Origin: Clostridia bacterium
GTDB taxonomy: Bacteria; Bacillota; Clostridia; Christensenellales; DTU072
DNA: 64,000 nucleotides
NCBI GenBank assembly: GCA_017504305.1
Contig: JAFVRJ010000026.1
Location: forward strand, 62,001 to 126,000
Reading direction: 5' to 3'
The position numbers and the translations under genes are program-made. Below are positions 15,001 through 20,618 of the stretch, piece after piece. Each line of letters begins with the position of its first letter. Within the stretch, counting starts at the first letter, position 1. Below the pieces are notes generated by a model. The model saw only the letters and a program-made list of their open reading frames with translations, made no database searches and was not told where the DNA came from.

Positions 15001-18000
15001 ATTTCAAACGCGCCAACGCCACCGAGCTTAACGCCTATGGTGGTTAATTCTTCAACGAGGTCGTACTTGCCCTTTTCTTCGTCCGAAAGAGTAATATCTG
15101 TATCTACCAATATTGCAAGTTTACCAATAGATGCGCCTAAAGTAATAAAGTTTTGATCGTTGGGTTCTTCGGTGTTTTCAGTATCTTCACCGTCTACGCC
15201 TACGTCACGAAGTTGTAATGCAAGGTAAATTTCAAGAGGACTTAAGTTTACGCCAACTTCTACGTCGAGATCGAGGCTGTCAAGATATGCGCTGAGATCC
15301 ACACCAAGTACGCTCAATACGCCGATAAGAACAGATTTGGTAACGTTTACGGTTAAACCGTAATCGGCAAGAGCAAGGTTAATATAGTACTTAACCATAT
15401 CGACTTCAACAGGATTGCCTTGATCGTTTTGACTACCTGCTTGTCCGGTGGGAGCTGCTGTGTTAATGAGTCCTGCAATAAGCTCGTTCGCATCGGGAAT
15501 ATGTACGTACTGGAGCTCTAATATGAAGGTATTGATATGTGCATAGATGTCGCCTTCAACATAATAGATTTCCATTACGGGCTTGGTAGCTCTGATGCCC
15601 TTTGCTTCATCTTCCCAATAATCTTCGGACGTTATATCAGAAGTTGCATAAGTGCTTAAGGAAAGTTTTAATGCGGTTTCTTGGATTTTTGCAAAATCAA
15701 ATCCGCCGTTGATGATACCTACGATTTCTTGGAGATTTACACTTGCGTTTATATCCAAGAACAAAGCTTCGTCAACAAGGCCTAAGAAGGCGATAAGTGC
15801 TTCAAGCTTAATGTCTCCTAACAATCCACTCAATGCGGGTGTAAGGTTTACCGTGTTATTGTCGGTTCCTTCAACTACTTCAGAGTTAATGGATAGTCCA
15901 ATTCCAAGCTCAAGATAAATGTTGGTCGGGAGGCCACTGTCGGTAAGGAAGAAGTCTTCACCTTCGGGGAGCTCAATCAATAAGTCGGAGTTGTTGAGGT
16001 CTTCGCCGTCAACCGCGATAAATAGTCTCGAAATACCTAAGTTAAGGTTGAATACTTCAACGCCGGTAGCTATGCTTAAGAAAGCTCCTTCTTCGCCAAC
16101 GCCAAGCTCTAATGAAGTGTCTTGGATTGCAACAGGTAGATCGCTACCTACAAGCATGCCAATAAGACCTGCGATTGCATCTTTTGTAAGATTTACGGCA
16201 AGTCTATCGGGATGTAAGAGAACTTGTAATGCTATCGCTTCAGGATTTGATGCATCTGCAAATTCAGCTACGTTATTGAGATGTAAGAGGTTTGCGGGCT
16301 CTTCGTCTTTATCTGCTTCTTTCGAGCCGGTAAGTTCGCCGATATCGGTAATAAGCTCTGCTACGTTATTGATACCGATGTTGGGCATACCGAAGAAGGA
16401 TAAATCGAGGTATGCGTTGCCATCTAATAGATAAACACCTAAAATTACACCGTCTTGACCGGCAACTTTTCTATCGTATATCTTTATAGCAAGTTCAGAT
16501 TTACTTAAAATGGTGTTGATAATATCTCCACCTTCGGAACCGTCAAGCTTAATAACGCCACCAAGGTGTACCTTCGCAATGATTTCAAAGCCAAGTTCGA
16601 TATCAAGTCTCGAAGTGTCTACCATCAAGCCCAAACCGCTGATTAATCCACTTAAAAGTTGGTTGAGATATGCGTTGGTGTATTCTTCAATATTTTTATA
16701 AACAGGGTTTCCATCTTTATCAACGCTTTGGATCTTGTTTCCATCGCTATCAAGAATAAACTCACCGTTTTCGTCAACTTCATAAACCGGCTCTTCTTGA
16801 ACGGTAAGATCAAGATTACCCTTTAGGTGCAAACCAACGGTAAGCGTATCGAGGAAGTCTTGTATTTCGACAAAGGACAATGCATAGTCGTCTTCGTCTA
16901 TATCTTGATACATATTTATCTTACCGGCGCGGAGCGTCAAATCCTTAATAATATCAATCTCCAAAGAAATTGCTTCAATTGAATTGTCGCCGTCGTCAAG
17001 AAGCGCCAAATAGATGCGTAAATATCCGTTTTCGGGGAGTTTATCACCAAAATCAAAATTTATCGCCTTAATCTCAACAAATGCGTTTAGGTTGGGCATG
17101 GTGATTTGTTCGGGATTACCAAATTCATCTACCGGAGCAAGGAGTAAGGTAAGTAAAGAGCTAAGGAAGTTTGCGGCAACGTATACGCCAAGCGTTCCCT
17201 TAACTTGATCTAATCTTACTTCGGAAATAGCCATTCCGATAATTTGCATTACATCGAGGCCACCGCCTTGGGTTCCTTCCGTAGTACCGTCGCCTTCGGT
17301 AGTTCCGTCTCCTGCGCCCTCTTCATTGAGAAGGCTAAGTGCATTCATAACGACTTGCTCGCTACCGCAAAGCAATACGCCGGAAGCAAGGTATTCATTT
17401 ACTGCAAGGTATTGATAAAGCGCAAGCTTTGCTTGATTTAAGAAATCGGGGCTTGAAGTATCGATGGTTAAAGCGTTCTTTACGTCATCGTTAACCAATA
17501 TACCCGAAATAATCGATGCTAAATCAAGACCGGCGAGAGTATCGCGCAAGCCAAGTCCGGTGTACTTAAGTCTCGGCAATTTTCCTAACGAGTTAAGTCC
17601 AATGTTCTTCAACGGCTCAAGATCGATATACAAAACGTCTTGCTTTAATCCACTGCCATCGTCGCCAAAATAGAGTACGCGTATGAACGGAGCGCCCGTA
17701 TCTGCGTTATATATGGTTATTTTTACTTCTAATTTGGTCATATCGATAATGTCGATATTACCTTCTATTTTGTATGCAATAGTGGTCTTACCATCGTAAG
17801 TTACGCCTACGGAAAGGAGTAAATTATCAACAAAGGTACCGATAAGGGAGCTTAAATCGAGACCGGTCGGGGTTGTAGCACCAGCGCCAATGGATACGTC
17901 GCCTTGTAACAAAATATTGTAGTTGCGGTTTGCATACATAAAGCCTTCTTCTTTGTTACCAAAGATAGAAAGGTTTACGTAAGAATTACGCTCTTCGACG

Positions 18001-20150
18001 GTATCAACCATTTCATAGTTGTTCCAGTCGGGCTCGCGCATATATGTAAGCGAATCAAGCGTTAAACCAAGGCGTACGCTATCGGTAATGTCGACCTTAA
18101 GAGCTAACGTGTTGAGCGGATCTTTTTGGTTGAAAGAAAGGTTAACGCCAAGGCCTTCACCAAGACTGCCGTTAAGCGCTAAACCAAACTTGGAAAGTAA
18201 AGCAGTGATTTCTTCTGCATTAAGATCTAATGCTATATTCCAGTCGTTAGGTATTTTATTTCCATTAGCATCAAGAATGGGGTTTCCTTCTATATCGCTA
18301 ACGTACTCTTTTGTTCCAGGAAGATCAAGTGCTTTGATAATCAAACCAATTGCCCCCATTACATCCATAGATGCGCCGGCTGCAGAACCTTCCTCAGAAC
18401 CATCTTCCGCATTGAATAATCCGTTGAGATTGAAGGGAAGTTCTTGCGGCTCTGTGACTGGAGGAACGTAATTGGGGTCAAGGTAAGGCTTTATGGAGGA
18501 AAGTACTCCATCAAGGAGCGAGTTCAAGCTAAATCCTTGCAACACAAGGTTGGGGAGTAGCGTGCCGGAATGAACTTTTAAGGTTTCAAAGTTCAAATAT
18601 AGATTGTTTTCAGATAAGAACAACCTCATTAACGGCGAATCGTTAAAGTTAATGGTTATTTCCGCCTGAGTCTTCATTGAATCGAAGAAATCAAGGGCAA
18701 TTTTTACGTCGAGACCTAACTCATAGCGCGCAGCATAAGGAAGATTTATGGGCATATCGCCAAGAGCACCGAGATTCAAATCAAACGCGGTGCCAAGAAT
18801 CTTGTTGATGGTGAGGTTGCCGTTATCGTCGTTTTCAACGTACAAGGAAAGGCCTAATCCGAGGTTGGCAAGACCACCTTCTTTGTAGGTTTCTTTACGT
18901 CCTTGTTCATTAAGACCAAGAGAACCGAAGTTGATAACGGTTTTTTCGTTAGATCCATACATCTCCAACGGAGAAAGGCTAATATTAACCGAAAAGTCTT
19001 CTACGAGTTCGCCTTCCGCCATATCTTCAGGATAAACGTCAACGTATTTCTGACGAGTTGCTTGAATGTCGTTAGGCGTATCTATCGTGATTTGGAAACC
19101 GCTAAGGACGTATCTTTCTTCTGTTGCGATAAAGTCGCCATCAGAAACTGTTACGGGCTTTTTCTCCGTATTAAAAACGAGTCTTGCGTCCATTAAAGGC
19201 CATTTTTTCTTTGTTAAGCCTTTCAAAGTAAATCCAAGGAATTGATTCAAAATAGGATCTACGTCAAATGGAAGAAGTTGATCAAGGTTGCCAAGAGAAA
19301 TCGGAGGTACGCCATTAAGGAACAAAGATAAATCCAATCCGGTAGGACTTATAAGGGCGTCCCAAATACCATTTCCTTCCGAATCGTTCAAATAAAGGGA
19401 AATAGCCAAGTCTTGGTTAAGGTACTCGCCTGTAACAGGATCTTGGTTATAAAAAACTTGGTAGCCTGCTTGATTGTAGAGCAACATATCACCGGCTAAA
19501 TTACCTACTAAAACGCCAAGGTCCATATTAAGAACGCTGATACCTGTTGTACCGCCACTGAACAAGTTAGCAATCAAAGGTAGAACTTCAATCCCCGAGC
19601 CATTTAATAACTCATAAAGCATCCCACCGACTTGAGTAAAGTTAAGTTCCGCCATGTAGTACTTTTGAGTGCCCACTACAAAGTACGTATAGCCAGTTGC
19701 ATAATAAATACACAAAACGGGATAGTTGTTGCTGTTTCGAACTTGAAAATAAAGCTCGCTCTTGTTATTATCTTTTAAATGAATGTTCGCTTTGAAGATA
19801 ATCGAGAAATTGGAGCTCTTTTCGTATTTTTCAGTGCTATCCAGCATAAAGTGGTCAAAATTGTAGTCGAATTCAACGTCAATGACAAACCACTCCGGAT
19901 CATCCGCTTTCTTTTCGCCATAATAGAGCTTATGGTTAGAAACCGATTCTTGGATCAACGATTTAACGTCTTTGGTATCGATTTCCTCGGTGAGGCGGAC
20001 TTCTTCCTCGATGTCGGAATCTTCGCCGAGGACGATGTCGTTATGCGGGTCGTTTTCGTCAGGCTCTCTCGGTGAACATGCAAAGAGAGCGCCAATTAAA
20101 GCGACTACGATGAGAATCAACACAAGTTTGTGGGCTAGACCGTGTTTCAT
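1..20150 (-). CDS. Giant repeat-containing surface lipoprotein, 3' end beyond window
   Basis: The ATG at 20148-20150 opens a frame with no stop down to the left edge: 6716 complete codons, over 700 kDa, and still unfinished. AAGGAG lies 6 nt upstream of the start. Residues 1-25 are a lipoprotein signal (hydrophobic core, then LFAC with Cys25), so the mature N-terminus should be lipid-anchored outside the membrane. An acidic stretch follows, then about 12-13 degenerate modules of 300-400 residues. Each has alternating polar/hydrophobic beta strands, a core like YVDLSxLGLxKLKI, a leucine-rich helix and an acidic or Asn-Ala-Pro linker. Two unlike domains interrupt the modules, and the tail has a carboxypeptidase-regulatory-like domain, a Gly-rich hinge and a duplicated domain of about 145 residues. 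Base and codon use are even throughout, arguing against decay. I recognise no named family; a structural, adhesive or lipid-handling surface role is inference. Confidence 0.9.
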   Translation of the reverse strand, partial: MKHGLAHKLVLILIVVALIGALFACSPREPDENDPHNDIVLGEDSDIEEEVRLTEEIDTKDVKSLIQESVSNHKLYYGEKKADDPEWFVIDVEFDYNFDHFMLDSTEKYEKSSNFSIIFKANIHLKDNNKSELYFQVRNSNNYPVLCIYYATGYTYFVVGTQKYYMAELNFTQVGGMLYELLNGSGIEVLPLIANLFSGGTTGISVLNMDLGVLVGNLAGDMLLYNQAGYQVFYNQDPVTGEYLNQDLAISLYLNDSEGNGIWDALISPTGLDLSLFLNGVPPISLGNLDQLLPFDVDPILNQFLGFTLKGLTKKKWPLMDARLVFNTEKKPVTVSDGDFIATEERYVLSGFQITIDTPNDIQATRQKYVDVYPEDMAEGELVEDFSVNISLSPLEMYGSNEKTVINFGSLGLNEQGRKETYKEGGLANLGLGLSLYVENDDNGNLTINKILGTAFDLNLGALGDMPINLPYAARYELGLDVKIALDFFDSMKTQAEITINFNDSPLMRLFLSENNLYLNFETLKVHSGTLLPNLVLQGFSLNSLLDGVLSSIKPYLDPNYVPPVTEPQELPFNLNGLFNAEDGSEEGSAAGASMDVMGAIGLIIKALDLPGTKEYVSDIEGNPILDANGNKIPNDWNIALDLNAEEITALLSKFGLALNGSLGEGLGVNLSFNQKDPLNTLALKVDITDSVRLGLTLDSLTYMREPDWNNYEMVDTVEERNSYVNLSIFGNKEEGFMYANRNYNILLQGDVSIGAGATTPTGLDLSSLIGTFVDNLLLSVGVTYDGKTTIAYKIEGNIDIIDMTKLEVKITIYNADTGAPFIRVLYFGDDGSGLKQDVLYIDLEPLKNIGLNSLGKLPRLKYTGLGLRDTLAGLDLASIISGILVNDDVKNALTIDTSSPDFLNQAKLALYQYLAVNEYLASGVLLCGSEQVVMNALSLLNEEGAGDGTTEGDGTTEGTQGGGLDVMQIIGMAISEVRLDQVKGTLGVYVAANFLSSLLTLLLAPVDEFGNPEQITMPNLNAFVEIKAINFDFGDKLPENGYLRIYLALLDDGDNSIEAISLEIDIIKDLTLRAGKINMYQDIDEDDYALSFVEIQDFLDTLTVGLHLKGNLDLTVQEEPVYEVDENGEFILDSDGNKIQSVDKDGNPVYKNIEEYTNAYLNQLLSGLISGLGLMVDTSRLDIELGFEIIAKVHLGGVIKLDGSEGGDIINTILSKSELAIKIYDRKVAGQDGVILGVYLLDGNAYLDLSFFGMPNIGINNVAELITDIGELTGSKEADKDEEPANLLHLNNVAEFADASNPEAIALQVLLHPDRLAVNLTKDAIAGLIGMLVGSDLPVAIQDTSLELGVGEEGAFLSIATGVEVFNLNLGISRLFIAVDGEDLNNSDLLIELPEGEDFFLTDSGLPTNIYLELGIGLSINSEVVEGTDNNTVNLTPALSGLLGDIKLEALIAFLGLVDEALFLDINASVNLQEIVGIINGGFDFAKIQETALKLSLSTYATSDITSEDYWEDEAKGIRATKPVMEIYYVEGDIYAHINTFILELQYVHIPDANELIAGLINTAAPTGQAGSQNDQGNPVEVDMVKYYINLALADYGLTVNVTKSVLIGVLSVLGVDLSAYLDSLDLDVEVGVNLSPLEIYLALQLRDVGVDGEDTENTEEPNDQNFITLGASIGKLAILVDTDITLSDEEKGKYDLVEELTTIGVKLGGVGAFEINAPETEGPDGEGTGVGITDLTHIVKYLQEWLNESAKEDMLKWIRETSLYGDEQFKGMSDEDLRGYYEQHIGANLDFDAFFNFGLLLEALGNVVDGKATFGGELYYDVEVILDISNIMNLKASVSFSSSPEEEDKRDIAWVSLMGVLNEETGEYDLNIFADLTKLFGDALKIQDVIRVNNFNGFAKYMERFATEMTGKEESYNPVAMNSINNGLVLPRNEEGKVPHSILTGASIVLAITAHPEEFGVPNAAPVSIVAPAAAIYGLVDSLLSTDSKFEVAIDETKITTYKNSGKYSEQEYYYALHGLAASYLEKVVIMRGDGLFNSETDANGVATENHIKELWATYVASLNEAYAAGNATFGNYDTITANYLASYKQSLLDGNFSDVAYKALVDAVTAFEELYAKIKANDGSYTDEQYQNLRKGLISLRKAELDAQYEDKEDPNYIYLTEGLLKLSNGETINPYEYGSIDIKRFFEFHDPELLVQLGAGKIKDKYEESGYRDAFLLVNVSLKDLLKLQLEIATIEVSVEPDDTYYVGKDDGYGNLTGGLLDEGNHYYWVNPEDSENHHITIHLGGEARFDAQDTSGAGNGTVPPINLKPLLQAFFTEIDIDALIENLGYGNKELRFDLGITVSMHDILAVVAGRPIVNLFANAELLLRVGTEVARTYYKEDGSTEVRNEMEYITLYYVDGTAYIDARLLGIQRVRVDIALYQLLKLLNALPEEELKALLEELGGLEEEGGGAVEGDVVNPQNAPANDLNNAELDDEDLIPYVRFILGNGYGLVLEVVGGVVYAILGGLKLELDNPFKEGEKLTLNLPQIVKSMLSDPKEDAINLQIGIMSKLPMIKDIWEDEESNLLGLGLNLGAYTVGLGIDGLKIDLANSQSERVSLEPAGFIEEGFAPADNLQQIYVNLEIEFDIEGDDDVKFNLDQTLEGVFDLIPAEGEAIDTIKNLGLAPIIQLLRRVSTHFTLEVIGNINLTQIIDDGVVYDTNFAVILRDRNHEAYYNGELKYKEVLSIYYVDRAIYINAECFNLQAVKIENAWDFVVDLIASFGIGGDSSGEGAEGDGTTEPQNMGIGGYLCPEGFNPNAILNEAPDEGNLIAALINLRIQPEGLILNIAASAVLGILPFILGEKFAFAPLLEPVGELFVDVTLLGDDELLGLGLKFKGYEFIGDQRVENTSTEPGASKYKFADGGEISLNLRIRNNWTIAFRHHWIEDVYYIDNYGKEDETIRVESTYVEHAIEAPRYAYLDGEVNEEDIEIPEEKEYVNFDQTNPVVGLELYLYFDISSEGISGDPLPSYFDTTNYTGYDLYKEPLPSLLGSLLNGLIEGTLALLLEINGEQSMSVVLEILANVPLTNILGVQAQITVSRTEEYAKGKLLQVNLHDDIIFLDASFIGGPKASMPDVLKSLFNGGSIDLGPLDSLINGSTESEGATGAPSNAQNAPRAGASGTQTPVYIDLSKELEYISSYGLAIFANKMAVDSILGIFDMTELKIFNDVLAQISLAPHDYSFQLGVDVVADAIWNNNVSDVLHLHIGLGDLGINFEPYSSDRLVLPQVSDYIDFTESTNIELEASFELRLNVNDGAINLESLINTLLDEDGLIVGLLPEDNKDAAAEAFFGLEGALANVLPQIIALGYMGQKNEDGTISEGESLGDTIRLDIAASFNLENFLNPDPESSGIIENILLNLQLKLDLYSVKAPHKFNVVITYYDNDIYLDLSTLGLGKTKIWNVISMLLRLMNPDDPTIAENFDERHYQGRPQHAPEAISMFDGLVDPSIDYDQAFVEEYPTWATVLGMNNAEATESMAGIIKILISEGDGLLLNVTFEMINMLLSSLLGLDLSPFVDDVINPNVGVGIVPNYNPEGEDDFTASYEVNINLDSGTAQKDGWVYIVAAEGTAKEDRDPSKEGYRWLKWIRNDNGEKTAKIYNCADPEEFDDDKNLVTLDEYLEDGKYVVVNQEHLDNAGAGINLGIGILGHELKIGLEREDKVHTPSGEVSTLKPIIDEVERADYTDYDQLALEIGTNLSFQIDFQDGEVRLADLINTILTIAGIKPIDLTEYSFNPVLILSGGDETLRGEINLNLAFNLGYLLNKEERHKAITAEIIIQYTVYDNLKNEPLYNQKLIQLYIVDDVIYGSVELFDTQLNVKLETLSVGELVHGLLTAVGVFDVDEDVILGGDDQSAPVNAPAEAQEGKDSAIVTPPVEDMYKENSGFIEDLLRPLIYLNSQGFALMLTSSVLTGVAHGLVKFLQVDNFTEDEYIDPENKENLFNKATLVKIGKDILDQMALGLYFDKETGGFSIELNLKKDSDTDDNGIEGEGREEWDSAGYSFTLSLLHDSTLVLGRGNYNSYYESMKSEEMVEFYESCYDVDIIEWRVHLGLDISAGADVREYILDWSQLFKNEQIPDGSKQAAFYLQFLDAIKGEATLRIKADVKLNSLDQLALDAIIQLVTLKDEKEIAAERQAEEYRIRDKYASDEYKDLSEAQRELLIKREIEAIVINDVKEEHFALFVYGSLNQIEQVPDSVIKEDPTQKVPFDMGDFKLLLSIGGVNIELDAEVFNKFIGMNMEAVFEGLGELLNGLTSDLTGGLDGAIDAGTGEDQTFTQTVLDLLLGLLGLNGEEEVKPEEGGSTEGEGTEGEDVSNAEGEGTEIEEPEDPQHVLIKRIIRMIGNLQISKGAIGIGLAKSVFQTLFELLVETHWEFSNIGGLSLELDNYNNELSINVGLDDQQPVDISKFNLEDIEATIAIESGVEQTLGAVSPVAVALRGQNVTFDGTTVALVAQEAFTGTAYDSVSAGIIPTGVEQDVYYLVYDPKKLFDLPSAQLQAANAVRDTIVNIFDNASFDITSAPSSPIVSFLSAIDETTITVKVSENKVIVAMMISNAMPVINLNNVKYSDLGAKVMSTTNEEKALNAIRAEYLDDFLVENVITIGDVEYAMASEAAYEQRLVVAKNSDSSSEKETFDKLGIRHVYYFLYDMNNYGGNPDAFIEGVRKLLEKKGFTWSMVQSGGIKTHNLTHAHSQLTVSLKVLVEQTGVANVGRVLMAVSSTKSMVNVSLSIHNLDIGVGKTNIFKATPINGKLDGVYYDKDGNALPADATEQEIKEREAEQFNVADYFAEDFKPLNEYKLDLEAGIAIRVDDTVGGIFDMSEILSLLGGVFKDNPAIGNIINALKLAFQPVDDINIMFGIYLRIFIDFSDITPVRLQLEIKYNDTTMLLLTYVGGYEMIINDKGEEVQNESSTIYLDLSGLGLPSLKIEKIQLGTMLKGLLSSLDLFGEKEDNAGTEGTEGSEGTEVANASAPRNASSNLSDDLNEVEISDYTMVEKLLLFAIGYDKTSLAITGALLGSLLEGIGQNDKLTELFGGAISIPLFRNLQIGFDPSEGLYGLLIRLTDDTPYEKAFRLGLDFQGEYANFGTDVQSKIDPREYIEGEAEQEDKIRYESLNEFGQLALNLNLEIRLRTKDTEKSPQLIALENLLQKVTGLDADTINIDVQDTSLPLNLIVTAYIDILDITNTTLVISIQLDSEEIIGVYYLGKSNTVYANLQELGLFQASLNGIDVIGLFNDFLLPMITGVQLGGSQIGDYLYDTGLNAGDLINDLLFSLTSSGEESNAPQNASYEGTTLNNMSTAALEQEAPQNASIGLITATDAPLLKVLLSNDELILNPNMEILNLAVGALLGDSLGEGVELPQLPDIRIALSLHGGIKLGLRVKLDRKGNYLNLGIPEGGLVVTAGKAAKNYQAFENNNTAALDNIYGGVIGVNVGVNGEGGIGANLQVGKLVLGLIDSLSFTDFSIYIEKRNDYFFLRNLDYGSGGARWDFNDFGGSFLNNLGGFAGPGGYSTGPTVYSPMLKDYTVDGVDPYDNAFVSKGNAFNWVIDLGITQIDVGSLITTYSPIFFDNAYRRVRLQLNKSVTNKLSIDIHQLTAISNVKDSLSDTDDWMPMGITAFIRQYQVWASLNNIFTLDLSGLISELTKWLVRTLLNLGGPIVSIIGTTVYDLVDEFIADAIAGWLGSLIGATGNPIRIGAVIDSGGGALGGLIGGIAGGNALEDGDPNATNLSKLFLNGLLGGDLYTVIGGISGGGSTGGLPTEGHSMAFGRVTFEEGDTLVPAVNVAVALYQGGTWMSHITVDDPDELDPHNINQHLAVTDRNGEYLFVNMEPGTYDVVFYEFDKDGRFLNEWPRENENDEHYKLTIVSTRYEENIEYKEDGTIERIPVSTAGNFATAFNYTLSKDKTTWENVELTVKAYVFDASNGTTTPIVGAKVQMSYNGAWITLDTPVNSGDSVLTNAEGIAKVKITQKLYFGQYDIRVELPNGETVNGETLTLEFDGAKPAISGYEIFCEKLINESTGGGGDGGDGGEGGEGGEGGDGGEGGETVVTGKITGLLVTLKDEYLVGESALKVFTDIAHDATNMARFEEAKTTSIDVAFKESFVADLSANGTLYSSFVENNVEYRVYNYNSEADTTSALNAFAKALDSNNDFTRVEVNATYHYATKANAMVEARAFVNQKYSYGSQKIVAHRIVVAFHNGAATILNGSDTAVFATYAQSNRTELKYNQKAMQDICTSFDNSFDDNLVPVDPENGGLYASFVRDNIVYHVYDYKDATTAQTALNAFKDNKLDGKLGFVVTEKIKGRYYHAISYQDGVRAIVEVRLFLNQKHVTGATSSNVYRIVLAAKKAVEDSSSIGSLELWLEIPGHTIRLSDSADGMERNKFQGGSEIQNNYLRNNALNYAKKLNYVDGVYTGSYAVDGDGNPLSNIENGVISIDGLALGTEYILKVRSTDYVNYDYDSRLTYVDGKLNVDSSGKPIKNKIIMSENEAVVDVGTIYLVPKEVPPWMNKQSEKSAGLDLSQYVTGLRLRLGADYSDASSVDPSNQEDWDAGYTQDGIPLTQYQYLEQLGNEMLNMLVDTAKGQASSAISNAISNAIGGIGGNILGSVTGNVFNSLLGSAQGFDTTSQYLDVMGKPIFVPWTNYVTGFEKGREDTSDGITYIEAWVNSEVI
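960..1866 (-). repeat. Duplicated domain of about 145 residues in the giant lipoprotein
   Basis: Two consecutive segments (about 1407-1866 and 960-1406) share the order: F..S/N..F, GxLYxSFVxxNxxYxVYxY, a helix with TxxALNAF, RYYHA or TYHYA, EVRxFxNQK and a closing xYRIVxA strand. They are clearly homologous at protein level. Function unknown; the position after a flexible hinge suggests an exposed ligand-binding or processing domain. Confidence 0.7.
1878..1959 (-). repeat. Gly/Glu/Asp-rich hinge in the giant lipoprotein
   Basis: A run of GG followed by D or E repeats for about 27 residues between the Ig-like segment and the duplicated C-terminal domains. At DNA level it is a 9-nt-type microrepeat of ccgccttcg/ccaccgtcg units and may vary in length. 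It reads as a flexible acidic linker. Confidence 0.85.
2460..2735 (-). other. Carboxypeptidase-regulatory/Cna-B-like domain of the giant lipoprotein
   Basis: The segment starting GRVTFEEGD contains VTDRNGEYLFVNMEPGTYDV, the typical 'TDxNGxYxFxxLxPGxY' signature of carboxypeptidase-regulatory-like and Cna-B folds found in surface proteins. A second Ig-like segment with NAEGIAKVKI follows at about 1970-2460. Both suggest a stalk near the C-terminal part. Confidence 0.65.
5960..6730 (-). other. Mixed alpha/beta domain inserted in the giant lipoprotein
   Basis: Residues about 4470-4730 lack the module pattern. They include two segments that begin with YYLVYDP and YYFLYDM and run on into helices, so this could be an internal duplication of a small alpha/beta domain. 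It fills the second long gap between module cores (7450 to 5260). No family recognised. Confidence 0.4.
13660..14190 (-). other. Helical domain inserted in the giant lipoprotein
   Basis: About 175 residues (roughly 1985-2165) rich in Ala, Lys, Glu, Tyr and Leu replace the beta-rich pattern. They read as several helices with regularly spaced Tyr and Ala, resembling the three-helix spacer modules of Gram-positive surface proteins. This explains the 2.6-kb gap between module cores at 15530 and 12930. The resemblance is pattern recognition only. Confidence 0.5.
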
Positions 20151-20243
20151 GATGTACTCCTTGGGTGGGTTTGGTGGTGGGATTGTTGCGCTCGGGCGCT
20201 TATAAAAGAATAACGGGACCACCCAGGCCCTCGTTCTACCGAA

Positions 20244-20272
20244 ATTCTACGCTTATCGCCGAAAAAAGTCAA
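20244..20272 (-). promoter_or_regulatory. Sigma-A promoter of the giant lipoprotein gene
   Basis: TTGACT (20267-20272), a 17-nt spacer and TAGAAT (20244-20249) on the minus strand give a near-consensus promoter. The leader to the ATG is about 85 nt and ends with AAGGAG at 20157-20162. Confidence 0.75.
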
Positions 20273-20570
20273 TACCCCCTTTATATAATAATAACGCGCA
20301 TTTTAATGTTTGTTCAAAAATCCTTCACCAAACCGACACTTAAAAAGTCGTTATTTTGTGGTAGTTTTCACATAAAACACAATATGTTGTGGTTGCTCCA
20401 AGTCACACGCGTAGAGTGTTGCGCGTAAGTGAATTTTGTGTGAATTTATATAAATATATAAAAGTTTTACTAAAGTTTTTCCATGCCGTCTTTATGACGC
20501 TCGTTTGGTCGCTAAAAGTGAGTCCCTATCACCATGGCGAAAAAGTAAAACCACCATGAGCGCCAACATG
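20273..20570. other. Gene-free stretch upstream of the giant gene
   Basis: No convincing gene. It is AT-rich, with a few short inverted repeats (for example CACAA..TTGTGG near 20380) whose role cannot be told. It separates the giant gene's promoter from the terminator of the PIG-L operon. Confidence 0.5.
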
Positions 20571-20592
20571 AAAAAAGGGCCCTATTGGGCCC
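20571..20592 (-). terminator. Terminator of the 20.6-26.6 kb operon
   Basis: Minus-strand hairpin GGGCCC-AATA-GGGCCC followed by six T, 27 nt after the PIG-L stop codon. Confidence 0.85.
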
Positions 20593-20618
20593 TCGATTTT
20601 AATAGAAATGCTGATGCT

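Larger units (their letters stand above)
3780..19750 (-). repeat. Tandem degenerate beta-rich modules in the giant lipoprotein
   Basis: The module core (a strand like IxVYYxDGxVYVDLS, then LGLxKLKI and a Leu-rich helix) recurs near 19690, 18600, 17600, 16400, 15530, 12930, 11930, 10820, 9850, 8600, 7450, 5260 and 4390, with a weak copy near 3850. Spacing is about 0.9-1.25 kb except at two gaps that hold inserted domains. Protein similarity is clear but DNA identity is low, so these are old duplications. Confidence 0.75.

Noticed and set aside
1-20150. Possibility that the giant frame is a decayed or spurious ORF
   Set aside because: It reads as coherent repeated protein throughout, begins with a lipoprotein signal behind a promoter and SD, and has no in-frame stop.
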